Shown here one piece after another: positions 10,589 through 21,959 of a stretch of DNA of 64,000 bases. A model generated the notes under the pieces. The model was not told where the DNA came from and made no database searches. It saw only the letters and a list, made by a program, of their open reading frames with translations. How positions within the stretch are numbered: the stretch's first letter is position 1; every line of letters begins with the position of its first letter. This DNA comes from Lumnitzera littorea (taxonomy: Eukaryota > Streptophyta > Magnoliopsida > Myrtales > Combretaceae), in contig JAMXBB010000002.1 in NCBI GenBank assembly GCA_024138015.1, positions 49,966,469 through 50,030,468 of the forward strand. Direction: 5' to 3'. A program made the position numbers and the translations under genes.

Positions 10589-13500
10589 TGTAAGCCCCAA
10601 AGTTCAGACAAGTAACCGTAGGATTGAACTTAGAACCTAAGGTTTAGGGCGATCGGCTAAAGGATCCGATCACACCCAAATTATAAACTATTGAGAGAAA
10701 TATTAGTAAAAATGACCCCGTAAACTTAAATTTAAGAAAATAAATAGTAAAATAGGAGACTATAAAATTTTCAAATTTTAAGTATAATAACTGCTAATTT
10801 CCGAAAAGGTAAAAAGTGTAATATAATAACTAAAAAATTATTAGAGATAGATTATATGTATACTAAAAATTTTAGAATGACCAAAATAATATTTAGGAAT
10901 GTTCACGTGTACTCTACATGTATTTACGTGTAGATAAAAATACGCGTAATTACTAAAATTGGCCGAAAACTAAGCAAATAATTAAAGAAAAATACAAAAT
11001 AATTATAAAAAAATCAGAAGAGGATAACTGCAATAAGATTAGGTCGTGACAGAAAAAGAAAAAAAATAACCAATAGGAATTTGACAAACAAAAAGCCTAA
11101 AATCATGGAATTGGGACAAAATCCCATCAAATTAATGCACATTAAATTCTACAATTGTCTATAAATAGGGAAAAAATTTACAGAGCACATTTGGATAGAT
11201 ACAAATCAGAGAAAATTAGAGAGAGTTGAAAATTCGAGAGAAAATTCAGAAAATAAAAAAAAATAAGAAAAACTGTGCAGTTAGGGGTTTTAAAGGGAAC
11301 CTACACCAAACGAGGAGCTGGGAGTGGACGGCCACCACCACCACACGGTGGTGGCAGCGCCCAGGCCGGCCGACAAGGCCACGGCGGCCCGCGGTGGCCG
11401 GAGCCACCCGAACCGGTGAGTCCAAATTCCAGCCCGATTCTTGTATAATTTTGTAAAATTAGTTATTTTGCCTAGAAAATTATGAAACTTGTTATTATGA
11501 GGTTTTATTGTATGTAGATTTAAGGAAAAATGTTGATTTAGTTTAATTATGTCTGGAAATATAGGGTCCTTAACAAATTGTTCAAAACCGAGCATGATTA
11601 AACCGGAAAATAAATAGGCTTAGGGATATAGTTTGGGGCTCAAAATTTTTCTGTAAGATGCTCATGTGACATAGAACAGTGTTATGAAGCCATTTTTTTA
11701 AAATTAATTTTCAAAATTTTTAAGTTAATTTTTAGCCCTAAAATGATGGAAAAATTGGGTAATTTGGAGTTAATTAGGTGATTAGGATGTTATTTACTGA
11801 TTTGGATCTTAATTAGATGTTTAAGAAAGTTAATCTCTATAGTGAAACCCTAATCCTAGCATTTAGGTACTAAGTATAGTTAATTAAGGAAATTAGGTAA
11901 GTAATATAAGAAATTAGTAATATGTGAAATTGTAAATTAATAAATATGGAAAAATTAGGGTTATTTAGATAATATTAGAGTAAAAATCAGAATAATATTA
12001 AATCTGAATTAAGATTGAATTTTAGGTAATTATATAAAAAAGTAAGATTTTCTCACATCGGGGATAAATCCGATACCCTAATTAGGACTAGCGTGTACCA
12101 AATAGCTTAGAATACTAAATTAAGACCCAATAGGATATTTGGAAACTCGAGCTTAATGTAATTAATTTCACATTAGGATTCGAGCATGTTTAGGATTTAA
12201 AAATCGAACCAAAACCTAATTTGGAAATTGATGCGGAAACCGAGACCGAACCCAAACCTAAACCTAAACCTAGAATAATTATAAAAGACTTAATACCTAG
12301 ATAATTAGGCATATTAAACCGTAAAAAAAACCTAACAATAAGCATTATAGGATAAAACGAACCTATAACAGTTATATGAAAAGCTGAAACCACGTTCGTG
12401 TTATAGGGATAACCGGCGATGGCCTGAGCAGATCGGACCTCGAGTGAGCGAGCAAGGAGTCGAGGTAAGTTGGGATTAATACGTTGCTGTATTTTTGGAG
12501 GATTAAGATTATGCTTGGTTGTGCTTGTTAGATAGTTGAATGTATGCATGTGCTTGATTATGGGTGATGCCATGATTCTGTTTGTTGCTCTAGTACATAC
12601 TGTATGAATTGTATGTAACGATTGATCACCCTAAACTGGACCTAATCAAATATACGACCAGTAATCATAATCGAGCATGCATGGCAACCCGTTAGGGGAT
12701 TTAGGACTCTCCGGCCAAATACCGACCCCTTTGGAAGGGATAGCGCAGGATTGCAAAATGGTCCCTTCTTCATCCTCAGTCGAACTAAGTGACAGGAGAG
12801 AAGGTCGCGGCGGGGGTGAAGACAGTGGTTCGAAGGTAGTCGCGGGAGGAGCAAGGTCTCTATTACACAAGCCTGGGTTTGGTCGTAAGCTGTTGCATTA
12901 ATGGTAACTCCTCAACCCAGATTAGAGCGGGCGCAATTTCTCTAATCTTACGACAGGCCGGACAACGTCGTGCGATGGCATTTGCTTGCACATGCATTGC
13001 ACTTAATAAGTGATTGAAAACCTTGTTTTGTGTATGGTATAGTTTTAAATCCTCCGTCCCTACTTACTGAGCTGTGGTTGCTCACATCCCTATAGACATC
13101 GTGCAGGTACTGGCTAAGAAGCGGCAACCAATTACTCCGAAGCTAGCAACTGCTGGATCTTGGGGAGTGAGGAAAAACATTGAAGAATAAACACATATTT
13201 TAAGGTCTAAGTTTTTATTTTAGAATTATTTTTCATTTCCGAGTGATGTAATAACTAGGGAATATACTATAGAGAAATGTTGTAAACTTTAACTGCAATA
13301 ATTGAATGATAACATATATATAATTCCTCACTTTTATAGGTAAATGATTTATTTAAATTACAAATTGTTTACTTCAAAGCGGGTTAGTTGTGGACGCCTT
13401 GTATAGATCAGGTCTAAGATAGCGGTTGTGAGGCCAACTTTTATCTTAGGGTGGTTTACACGGCGGGGCTGTTACGACTCTACCGCTTTGGGGCGTAACA
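10589..13500 (+). mobile_element. 2.9-kb gypsy-type solo LTR inside the copia RT
   Basis: Starts TGTAAGCCCCAAAG and ends CTTTGGGGCGTAACA, which are near-perfect inverted copies of each other and give TG...CA ends. Flanked by TCTAC on both sides. No gag or pol is inside, and removing it plus one TSD rejoins the copia reading frame at KYFLGV/EVARNQ. A TATAAATAGG box lies at 11160. Phrases such as TTACTGAGCTGTGG and GCAGGTAC near 13060-13110 resemble the 3' region of long LTRs of chromoviruses of the Tekay/Del type; that lineage call is inference. A GC-rich block at about 11330-11430 and three AAACCT units at 12253-12271 are inside. Confidence 0.85.
11160..11167 (+). promoter_or_regulatory. TATA box of the solo LTR
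   Basis: TATAAATA followed by GGG, about 570 bp into the LTR, placed as a U3/R promoter would be and giving the LTR orientation. Confidence 0.6.
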
Positions 13501-13505
13501 TCTAC
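13501..13505 (+). repeat. Solo-LTR target-site duplication, right copy
   Basis: TCTAC, the second copy of the duplication at 10584-10588. Confidence 0.85.
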
Positions 13506-14618
13506 GCCTAAAAAATACTTCAATGTTCCCAAATCTTTCATGTAGAAGCAATGGCATAAATAATCTTTAAACTTCTGAATGGCAACTCCATTATTCCTCG
13601 CAATAACAAGATCATCGACATACACCAGTATACTCAAATGTATCTTGTATCGATTTAAAGTAAACAATGAATAATCATATTGAGATTGAAGAAATCCATA
13701 CCGCTTTAATGCAGTTGTCAATTTGGAAAACCAACATTGAGGGGCCTGTCGTAACCCATAAAGTGATTTACGTAATCGACAAACTTTGCCAGGCTGTTGA
13801 GTAGAGAACCCAGGTGGTATCTTCATGTACACCTCTTCTTCTAAATCTCCATGCAAGAATGCATTATGAACATCCATTTGATGGAGTTCCCATCCCTTTA
13901 TTGCTGCCACTGAAAGAAAAGTACGTATAGTAACCATTTTTGCAATAGGAGCAAAGGTCTCATTGTAGTCAATTCCTTCAATCTGATTATTGCCAAGAAT
14001 CACCAATCGAGCTTTATAACGTTCAACTGAACCATCTGAGTTATATTTGATCTTGTAAACCCATTTACTGCCTATAGCTTGCTTTCCCTGTGGCAAATCT
14101 TCCACAGTCCATGTCCCATTAGCCTCAAGTGCCTCAATTTCTTTCATCATGGCTTCTTTCCATCGAATGTCTTTGATGGCCTGAATATAAGAAATAGGCT
14201 CCTTTTCGGCTGTCATAGCTGCTAAGAAAGAACGATGTTGTGGAGAAAATTTGTCACAATTTACATAATGTGCTATATGATAGGAGGCACCTGTGGATCG
14301 AATTAGATTGGAGGAACATGCAGAGGGACTTATTTGTTGTGCAGTATATGTCACAAAATCTCGTAGTCGAGTAGAAGCTTCTTTTGTTCTATAACCCTGT
14401 CCAAGTTGTTCTGGAATAGATTCACCCAAGATTTCAATGACACCCCCCCTGTCGTTATTACCACTTTGAGTCATAGTCAAATTCTCAGGTACCTCACTTT
14501 CGTCTTCCTCATTCAATTCACCATTAAAATGATTGGTGATATCGAAAGAAGCATCTTGTACAAGATTTGGTTGCACACCTTCCTTATCAGCATATGGAAA
14601 TTCAGATTCAGAGAACAC
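13506..14618 (-). pseudogene. Copia pol, reverse transcriptase N-terminal and catalytic part
   Basis: A long uninterrupted frame on the minus strand. It holds a linker region followed by the copia RT: NGTWTVEDLPQGKQAIGSKWVYKIK, YKARLV, GIDYNETFAP, MDVHNAFLHGDLEEEVYM with the first catalytic Asp, RKSLYGLRQAPQCW, and LVYVDDLVIA with the YVDD pair. It ends at KYFLGV where the solo LTR enters; the last residues before its annotated stop are read from the inserted LTR. A frameshift separates it from the integrase upstream. It is the best preserved coding piece in the window. Lineage is perhaps Ale/Retrofit-like, not certain. Confidence 0.9.
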
Positions 14619-14707
14619 AACATCACTGGATACAAAATATTTTCCTATATCAAGATCATAAACTTTCCACCCTTTTTTTCGAAAGGATATCCTACAAATA
14701 AATAACG

Positions 14708-15796
14708 TTAACTCTTGCTAGCAAACTTGTCTTTTTCCCTATTTAAGTTCCGAGCATAACACAGGCACCCAAAAGTTCGAATATGATTATAACTAGAAGG
14801 TTTACCAAATAGTATCTCATAAGGAGTCTTTCCTCCTAATAACTTAGAAGGAGTCCGATTGATCAAATATGTAGCCGTTAGAGCACATTCTCCCCAAAAT
14901 TTGATGGGAAGATTGGCCTGAAATCTTAAAGCTCTAGCCACATTTAAAATATGATAATGTTTCCTCTCAACACGTCTATTCTGTTGTGGTGTTCCTACAC
15001 ATGAGGTCTGATGTAAAATTCCATTTTCAGAAAAATAGTTATGCAAGCCAACAAATTCAGTCCTATTATCACTTCTAACTATCTTCACATCTTTTTGAAA
15101 TTGTCTTTTAGTCATGGCAAAGAAATTACGCATGACAAGTTCCACTTCTGTTTTTTCAGTTAACAAATATATCCATATACCCCTAAAAAAATCATCAACA
15201 ATGGTAAAGAAATACGAGGCCTCACAAGAAGCATTAACACTATAAGGTCTCCACAAATCACAATAAATTAATTCAAAAATTTCATTTGCTTTAGTGTCAC
15301 TAGAAACAAAAACTTCTCTTATTTGTTTAGCTCTCAAACAAATGTCACATGGTTTATTTTTTACTGAACTATTACTAAATTCAACTTGAGGAAGAGATTC
15401 CACAATTTTTGCAAACGGATGCACTATCCTCCTATGCCATAATTCAAAAGAATCTACATGGCTTGTCTTGCATGCTTGGACTGATACTGCTGACTTCAAA
15501 TAATAAAGTCCCTTGCACTGTTCACCCGTTCCAATCACCATCCTCGAGGTACAGTCCTGTATAACACAAATTTTATCAGTAAATTGGACATTACAATTAG
15601 AGCCATCAAGCAATTGCGACACAGATATCAAATTACAATTCAAATTTGGAACATAGAGAACATTGTCTAGTTTGATATGTTTTCCTAAGCAAACTGATCC
15701 CTCCTTCAATGCCATCACCTGCTCTCCATTAGGTAATCCAATTGAACATGTCATAATTTCTTTCAAATTTGTTAAACATTCTAAAGTACCTGTCAT
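14708..15796 (-). pseudogene. Copia pol, GAG-pre-integrase and integrase core
   Basis: Minus-strand frame of about 360 residues. NGEQV and LYVPNLNCNLISVSQL belong to the protease/GAG-pre region. FELWHRRIVHP with CDICLRAKQ forms the HHCC zinc-binding end. The integrase core has acidic residues in IYCDLWRPY and IVRSDNRTEF and the Glu of RRVERKHYH. PSKLLGGKTPYEILFGKP and HIRTFGCLCYA close the domain. It is open throughout, but a stop precedes it (the Trp codon before the protease IIDSGA is TAG) and a frameshift follows it. Confidence 0.9.
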
Positions 15797-16067
15797 ATGT
15801 TGTGAAGCACCGGAATCAATAATCTAATTCAGATTATCCTTACCATTCATCTTTTCACTAGTACCCAGTTTGCACGTGTTCAACAAATTGAGAAAGAATG
15901 ACCATTGTTCTGCTGTCAAGGTCCTAGAAGCTGTATTTTCTTCTGTTGCTGCCATTGATGATGATGGCTGCCCAATTACATGGGCTGTATTCACCTTTGG
16001 CGTATTACTTTGCCTACGCCCTGTACTCTGTCCCTTGCTAGTCATAGCGTTTTTTTTTTTTAACCAA
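15797..16067 (-). pseudogene. Copia protease start and residual gag tail
   Basis: On the minus strand the protease active-site motif IDSGASQHMTG straddles 15785-15825, with an in-frame stop just before it. Upstream remain only about 75 residues of the linker that normally follows the gag zinc knuckle. An A-rich run and the primer site come directly before. The gag body and zinc knuckle are gone, so the deletion removed roughly 1 kb between the primer site and here. Confidence 0.75.
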
Positions 16068-16079
16068 GCTTTGATACCA
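16068..16079 (-). promoter_or_regulatory. Copia primer-binding site (tRNA-iMet type)
   Basis: TGGTATCAAAGC on the minus strand directly abuts the 5' LTR end, one base from the common plant initiator-Met site TGGTATCAGAGC. Confidence 0.8.
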
Positions 16080-16319
16080 TATAAAATTTTGAGAAGAAAA
16101 TTTCTATGTATGTATATCCATGTCACAGGCCAAAGAGGGCCAATATATATACAACATAGATGCACTAACCAAACTTCTAAACATAGAAAACAAATATCCT
16201 AAATATACTCTTTACATAATTGACAGATATTCCTAAATATTCTAATACCTTCTAAACATAGAAAATATCCTAAATATACTCTTTACATAATTGACAGATA
16301 TTCCTAAAATATTCTAATA
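16080..16319 (-). repeat. Copia 5' LTR (240 bp)
   Basis: Same length and internal duplication as the LTR at 9502-9741. On the minus strand it begins TATTAGAATATT at 16319 and ends AAAATTTTATA at 16080, next to the primer site. Confidence 0.9.
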
Positions 16320-16937
16320 AAAATCCATCACCTTGTTAGCTTTAATCACTTTTGGTATCGACATCAATAGAGTTTGGTTAAGTTTTTCAAGCATATGTTG
16401 TTCTTTGAGGATTGTCTTTACCAACTTTGTAATCGTATTTCTCATTAGATTCCAGCACTTCTTGTAGAATTTCGCATTAAAGACATCTATTCCTAGTGAC
16501 TTATTATTCTTAATACACCACTATGTTTTTTTGTTTTTGCTCTAGACCAATCTCGTTTAAGGTCCTCATGCTATTCAGCCATCAAGATTTGCTGGCTACC
16601 CTTCCATCTCGATGGTTTAGCCCAAAGAAACACTCCTTCAATGGAATAAAGCGAAGACAAGAAGTTAGAAAACAGCCTCTTGACACCCTTTTCATTATCA
16701 ACCCAATTCCCCACTGCATTAAAAAGACCTGCAACATATGGCTTTGATCTTCACGCTAGTACATTGGAGTGAAAAAACCGGGTATTTCGTTCACCTTGTA
16801 CAATCTAGTTCGATCTCACCTTAGTTGCCTATAGAAGTTCTTGTTTTAGAATTTAGTTCAGTTCCTCCTGGATACATCTTTCCTTATCTATAAGTTCTTG
16901 ACTTGATCAGTTAAATAGATTTGTTCTCACCAATTTT
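16320..16937 (-). pseudogene. LINE ORF2, linker and RT N-terminal part
   Basis: Minus-strand frames give ERNTRFFHSNVLA (the conserved GDRNTKFFH-type motif before the RT), NAVGNWVDNEKGVKRLF, AKFYKKCWNLMRN and LLMSIPKVIKANKVMDF. The last joins the RT continuation PISLCTTIYKIVSK on the far side of the copia insertion. Several frameshifts and stops. The first five bases (AAAAT) are the copia TSD. The upstream edge near 16937 abuts an inverted gypsy LTR fragment. Confidence 0.75.
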
Positions 16938-17095
16938 GATCATTCGCACAGAGCCTTTGGCAAGCAAATAGTCGGCGTCGATATAAAAAAAGGAACAGAG
17001 CAGGGTATAACCTCTTGGATTTGACAACAAATTCAACCATCTACATTCTGTGTAGGGTCTCTTGTCATCGGTAGGTTACCGAAAGAGAATTTTGC
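16938..17095 (-). mobile_element. Inverted gypsy LTR fragment
   Basis: Reverse complement of this stretch matches the early part of the LTR at about 26983-27145: GTCGGCGTC, CAAGCAAATAG and AGCAGGGTATAACC correspond to GACGCCGAC, CTATTTGCTTG and GGTTACACCCTGCT. It is on the opposite strand to the rest of gypsy element 1. It lies exactly where that element's own 5' LTR and gag are missing. Confidence 0.65.
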
Positions 17096-17206
17096 GAATA
17101 TACACGATACTAATTAAATCCGAGTGTCATACTTGAACTTATATAACAACAAAACTCCATGTTTCGTATTTAAAAATACAATGATATATCCATTTTCAAT
17201 TTTAGT

Positions 17207-19545
17207 TAAAACTTAGTGAATGGCAAGCTATGTGCCTTGATCATTGATAGAGGGAGTTGTACCAATATCATACCATAAGGGGTAGTTAAGGCCATGAAAT
17301 TGCCAACCTTCCATACCACAAGCCGTACAAGATTCATTAACTAAATGAGAAAGGAGGGCTACACGTTGTCGAGCAAGTTAGAGTGCTGATTACCATTGGT
17401 AATAAGTATAGGGATAAGGTGTTGTTTGATGTCCTTCCTATGTGCACTTCTCACATATTACTCGATCGACCATGGCTATTTGATTTGAGAGTGTACACAA
17501 TGGGTATAAGAACACCTACATGTTCTAGAAGGACGGGAAGAAAATTATATTAACTCTTATGAGTCCTAAAGAAGTGCAAGAAGCCCAAGAAGCCCAAGAG
17601 AAGGTTGCTAGATCACTGCAGCGAAAGTCCTTAGTGATTCCCCGAGCTCAATTTGCCTGAGAAGTCAAGACTGACGACTATATGCTCCTTCTAGTCAGGA
17701 AACTCTTAGAGGTGAGAGATGTTGAGAACTACATAACTAAAGTGAGAGCTCTATTAGAAGCATATGTCGATTTATTTCCTACCGAGATGCTGAAAGGCTT
17801 ACCAACCTTAAGAGGCATTGAACATTACATTGATCTTCAACTAGGAGTAGCCTTACCGAACTCCCACTTATAGGCTCAACCCTGAGTAGGTAGTTGAGTT
17901 GAAGAAGCAAGTTGATGAGTTAGTAGATTGTGGGTATGTTCGAGAGAGCACGAGCCTATGTGTTGTCCCTACTATGCTAGTACCAAAGAAAGATGGGTCA
18001 TGGAGAATGTACATTGACAATGGTGCTATCAATAAAATTACTGTAAAGTACCGATGCCCGATCCTACGGTTGGATGATATGTTCGATGAGATGAATGGTG
18101 CCTACATCTTTTCAAAGATTGATCTAAAAAGTGGTTACCACTAAATACGAATGAAGCCTGGAGATGAATGGAAGATGGCCTTCAAAACAAAGGATGGCCT
18201 ATTTGAATGGATGATAATGTTGTTTGGCCTAACTATGCGTCGAGTACATTTATGTGGCTAATGATTCATGTGCTTAGAACATTGATTGGCAAATGTATTG
18301 TGGTTTATTTTGATGACATTCTGGTCTATTGTACTGACCTCATCACTCATGTTGAGCATTTAAGGTCAATATTTGACATCTTTTATGCTAAGAAATTATT
18401 CAACAACCTGAAGAAATATGTGTTTTGTCAAAGCAAGGTTGTTTTCCTTGGATATGTTATTTTAGGGGAAGGAGTCTAAGTTGATGACGAGAAGGTCAGA
18501 GTTATTCTTGAGTGGCCTATGTTAACAAGTGCTACTGAAGTCAAGAGCTTCCATGGTCTAGCTTTGTTTTATTAGAGATTCATTTGGAACTTCAATTCCT
18601 TAACTGCACCATTAACTGAATTGACTAGGAAGAGCACTAAGTTTAGATGGTTGGAGAAAGCTCAGAAGAGTTTTCAAGATGTGAAGTCTAAGTTGATGTT
18701 TGCTCCAGTACTCATCCTACTAGATTTCGAGAAAGTTTTTTAGGTTAAATTTAATGTGTTTAGTGTTGGCATTATCGCTATCCTTATGTAGGAGCATTAA
18801 CCAATTGTCTATTTTAGCGAGAAACTCCGTAGTGCTGCCTTCAATTACTCAGCCTACGATAAGGAGTTTTATGCCCTTGTCCAAACACTATAGAATTAGA
18901 AGCATTATTTGTTACTAAAAGAGTTCATCATCTACTTAGATCATGAGTCTTTCAAGCATCTTCAAGGGCAGCAGAAACTTTCTCAACATCATGCTAAGTG
19001 GGTTGAATTCCTAGAGACTTTCTGCTATGTGATATGGTATAAGAAAGGAAGCACCAATACCATAGCTAATGCTCTCTCTCGTCGTCATACCCTTATTACA
19101 ACTATACAAGCTAAGGTACTTGGATTTGGAACCCTACCCGATCAATATGAGCATGACTAGTATTTTAAGCCCTTAGTGTCTAAGTGCAATGTTGGAGGTG
19201 ATGTGGGCGAATTCTACTTGAGTAAGGGGTTTTTGATGAAAGGCAAGCAAGTTTTGTGTCAAGTGGTTTGACCAGAGAATTACTCATTTATAAAGCTCAT
19301 ACTGGAGGTTTGGCTGGCCATTTTGGTGAAAAGAGGATGGTTGAAATACTAAAAGAACATTTCTATTGGCCTAAGATAATGAGGGATGTATGACGAGTTC
19401 TTGAGAGGTGCGAGGCGTGTAAGCATGCAAAAGGAAGAAGAGAATCGTACGGAGAATACACACCCCTACCCATACCTGACCACCCATGGTTCGACCTAAG
19501 CATAGATTTCATGTTTGGCCTTCCTTAAATGCCGAGAAAGCATGA
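17207..19545 (+). pseudogene. Gypsy 1 pol: protease, RT, RNase H, integrase start
   Basis: Begins inside the protease (homologous to 21985 onward of the nested sibling). Then RT: VPTMLVPKKDGSWRMYID, IFSKIDLKSGYH, GLFEWM, and the catalytic VVYFDDILVY near 18300-18330. RNase H follows (NYSAYDKEFYALV near 18850, FIIYLDHESFKHLQ, HHAKWVEFLE). The integrase zinc-binding part starts at about 19300 (GHFGEKRMVEILKEHFYWPK, CEACKHAKGRRE) and reaches RKHDS, where the sibling inserted. Stops such as TAG and TGA replace Trp and Gln codons repeatedly. Confidence 0.85.
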
Positions 19546-19550
19546 CTCCA
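19546..19550 (+). repeat. Gypsy 2 target-site duplication, left copy
   Basis: CTCCA immediately before the TG of LTR A; repeated at 26084-26088 after LTR B. Confidence 0.8.
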
Positions 19551-20443
19551 TGATGAATTACCGACCAACGGCCCTATTACTTGTGTATGGCTCCGAAGAC
19601 TCCAATCTCTCACACGACGAATTCTCTCTCGATAACCTACTGATGACGAGAAAGTTTACACTTAAGGAATGTGGCTGAACTCCTTGAGGTCCCCTAATTG
19701 TTATACGATGATTTGTACACTCGGTAGTGATGATGCCGACCATTCCCTATGCCGAGTTATTCTACTGACACTATCAAGAAGTTCTTATCGAGTGACGAGA
19801 GACTCACTTAAACAGCTAAATAGTTTTCTCTCAACATGATATCATCTCTCTCTTCTCGGCCCTTCAATGCTGTAACAATTTGACCCCTTTCGCCTGTTGT
19901 GCTCAAAGAATATTCATATGAGACCAATGTTGCACTGCTATCTATTCACCTCATCTGACATTGTACTACTTTTCCGTTTTGGTCTTTTGTCCTTTTTACC
20001 CTTTTTGGTATGCACTAGGAATTTCTTTTTTGCATCTACTTTCTTATCTTTTCATTATTTGTAATGCTACCTTAAGGACTTACTATAAATAGTCATTTTC
20101 TCTTGTAAGTCGCAGATATAACCAACATTTTTACACAAAATATTCTATTCTCGTAAGACAACCTTCTCCAAGTCCATATTTCTTACACTCTTATCTAATC
20201 TTATCGAGTAGCTCAGGATTAATAGCAGGTAGACCTTGACATCAACTTATGCATCATATCAAGTGTGGTGTTAAGTTGTATTATGTTCATTGGTGAGTTA
20301 CATCCTTCGAGCAGTTTCACGTCAACTACTTTTATTCGATTGTAGACCCTTTCCCTCTAATTTCCTTCGATATCTCGAAGGACTCATTCAATTCAATTCT
20401 ATCTTGGTAAGTCCTAGTGATAACTGAGCTCTTAGACATACTA
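19551..20443 (+). repeat. Gypsy 2 5' LTR (A)
   Basis: Begins TGATGAATTACC and matches LTR B throughout. It ends ...TAGACATACTA, where LTR B has ...TAGGTACACCA, so the terminal CA has mutated to TA. TATAAATA at 20084-20091 is the promoter. Confidence 0.85.
20084..20091 (+). promoter_or_regulatory. TATA box in LTR A
   Basis: TATAAATA about 530 bp into the LTR; the same box occurs at 25707-25714 in LTR B and, on the minus strand, at 58734-58741 in the related solo LTR. Confidence 0.65.
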
Positions 20444-20451
20444 TATATTCC

Positions 20452-20463
20452 TGGTATCAGAGC
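20452..20463 (+). promoter_or_regulatory. Gypsy 2 primer-binding site (tRNA-iMet)
   Basis: TGGTATCAGAGC, the standard plant initiator-Met site, 8 bp after the end of the 5' LTR. Confidence 0.9.
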
Positions 20464-20899
20464 TTAAGGTTGAGGTTGAGACCTAGAGCTATGTAGTAAT
20501 AGTCAGTCTGCTGTTTGAGATACTGTGTCTGATTATAGCCCTTCGAGTGAAGTGTAGTTATTGAAATTTTGTGATAGGAATGCCGAACCCTAGTGTATAG
20601 GGAGAGATTCACGATGTTGAGAGTGATGCTCATAGTCGTGGTTGAGTTACCTAACAAACACTATGCATTATTGATGAGTAGATATAAGATCTTACTGTAA
20701 TTATGGCCAATTTAGCTATCTCAGTAAATAGGGTTTTAAAGAATGGACCCCATGAGAGAGTTGCTGAGTAGGGTAGAAAAATGAGAGATAGGCCGAGGAG
20801 GTAGATAAACAAGCGAGCTCCTGAAGCCTTTCCAGTAAACTGCGTACTACCACGACATGCTGATAGAGTTGCGAGAAGAAGGTCAGAGTTGGACCAAGT

Positions 20900-21790
20900 G
20901 GAAGAGTACAAAGAATAAGAAGACCAGGATATTAGGATCGATGAGTGAGAGTTCTAAACGCTAAGGGGTGCCGAACATCTTAAGGTACAGATTTCAAACT
21001 TCAATGGGTCTAGTAGTGCTGATGACTACTTAGACTGGGAAAAGAAGATCAAAAAGATATTTGACTTTTATGATTATGAAAATGCTGTTTGCATTAGGGT
21101 GGCCATGTTAGAATTTTCTGGATATATGGTAATGTGGTGGAAAAAGCTACAGAATGTTCGCCTGAAGACCCGACGTGAGGTCCAAACATGGAACAAGATG
21201 AAGAGAGTTCTGAGGAATAGGTTCGTTTTCGAGTACTACGAATAGGACACTTTCTGATAACTCTAAGACTTGAGGTAAGGTAATAGGTCTGTAGATGACT
21301 ATGTCCGAGAGTTTCAATTGCTCATGATACGATGTGATGTTGACAAGCCTGAGACCCGAACTATAGCACAGTTCATCTTGGGACTCTAAGTTGAGATTGG
21401 TCATGTTGTGGAATTGCAGAGCCTCCCAACATTGGATGAAACCATCTGAGTAAACCAGAGAGTTGAAAGGCAACGGCGGAAACAAGCTAACCAAATGCCT
21501 AGTAATCGAACAATGGTACCGAATAGGACTGGCTTGCCGAATAGACCAGGGAATGACAGGGCGTCAAACATTCCTGAGATGGATTGTTGAGGTCACATGC
21601 TGAGCGGATCAAATGAAAGCCAAGGTAAGAGCAAGACCGAGGAGCTCGAGATCCAAAGAGATTAGGGTTAGAGTTCAGGGAGGAAAACCTGAGAAATTAA
21701 ATGTTTTAAATGCCTTAGCTATAGACACGTGGCTAGTCAATGTCTGAATCGTTGAGTCATGACGATAAAGGGAGACAAGCCATAGTTTAA
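20900..21790 (+). pseudogene. Gypsy 2 gag
   Basis: Plus-strand frames hold the Retrotrans_gag core: NFNGSSSADDYLDWEKKIKKIF, then MVMWWKKLQ, TWNKMKRVLRNRFV and SVDDYVREFQLL. After a basic linker a CCHC knuckle, IKCFKCLSYRHVASQC, lies near 21700-21745. Stops interrupt at about 21243, 21258, 21275 and 21388. Sits between primer site and protease as expected. Confidence 0.75.
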
Positions 21791-21959
21791 AGTTGAAAGT
21801 GAAAGTAAAGGATAGGAAGAAGTGGCAATCGATCGAATGTTGGAAGAATTTGATGAAGATTAGCAGGCCATGATACCCGCTGAAGGCAGAGTTGAGTATT
21901 GCTTTGTCGTTTTGCAATCTCTCAGTATTTTCATGGGTAATGAAAATGAGTAAAGAGAG

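Larger units (their letters stand above)
9502..16319 (-). mobile_element. Ty1/copia element, minus strand, gag-deleted, with TA...TA termini
   Basis: Two 240-bp LTRs (9502-9741 and 16080-16319) flank protease, integrase, reverse transcriptase and RNase H in copia order on the minus strand. A primer site matching initiator tRNA-Met lies beside the right (5') LTR and a purine tract beside the left (3') LTR. The LTRs start TATTAG and end TTTATA rather than TG...CA. TSD AAAAT. After removing the 2,917 bp added by the solo LTR only about 3.9 kb remain, against roughly 4.5-5 kb for the family, because gag and leader are missing. It sits inside the LINE RT. Confidence 0.9.

Noticed and set aside
11226..11595. 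Reading frames on both strands in a GC-rich block (Thr/Arg/Pro-rich)
   Set aside because: Lie inside the noncoding solo LTR and are low complexity; the GC-rich patch merely lacks stops.
12190..12901. Several overlapping frames on both strands
   Set aside because: Inside the solo LTR, mutually overlapping, no family resemblance.
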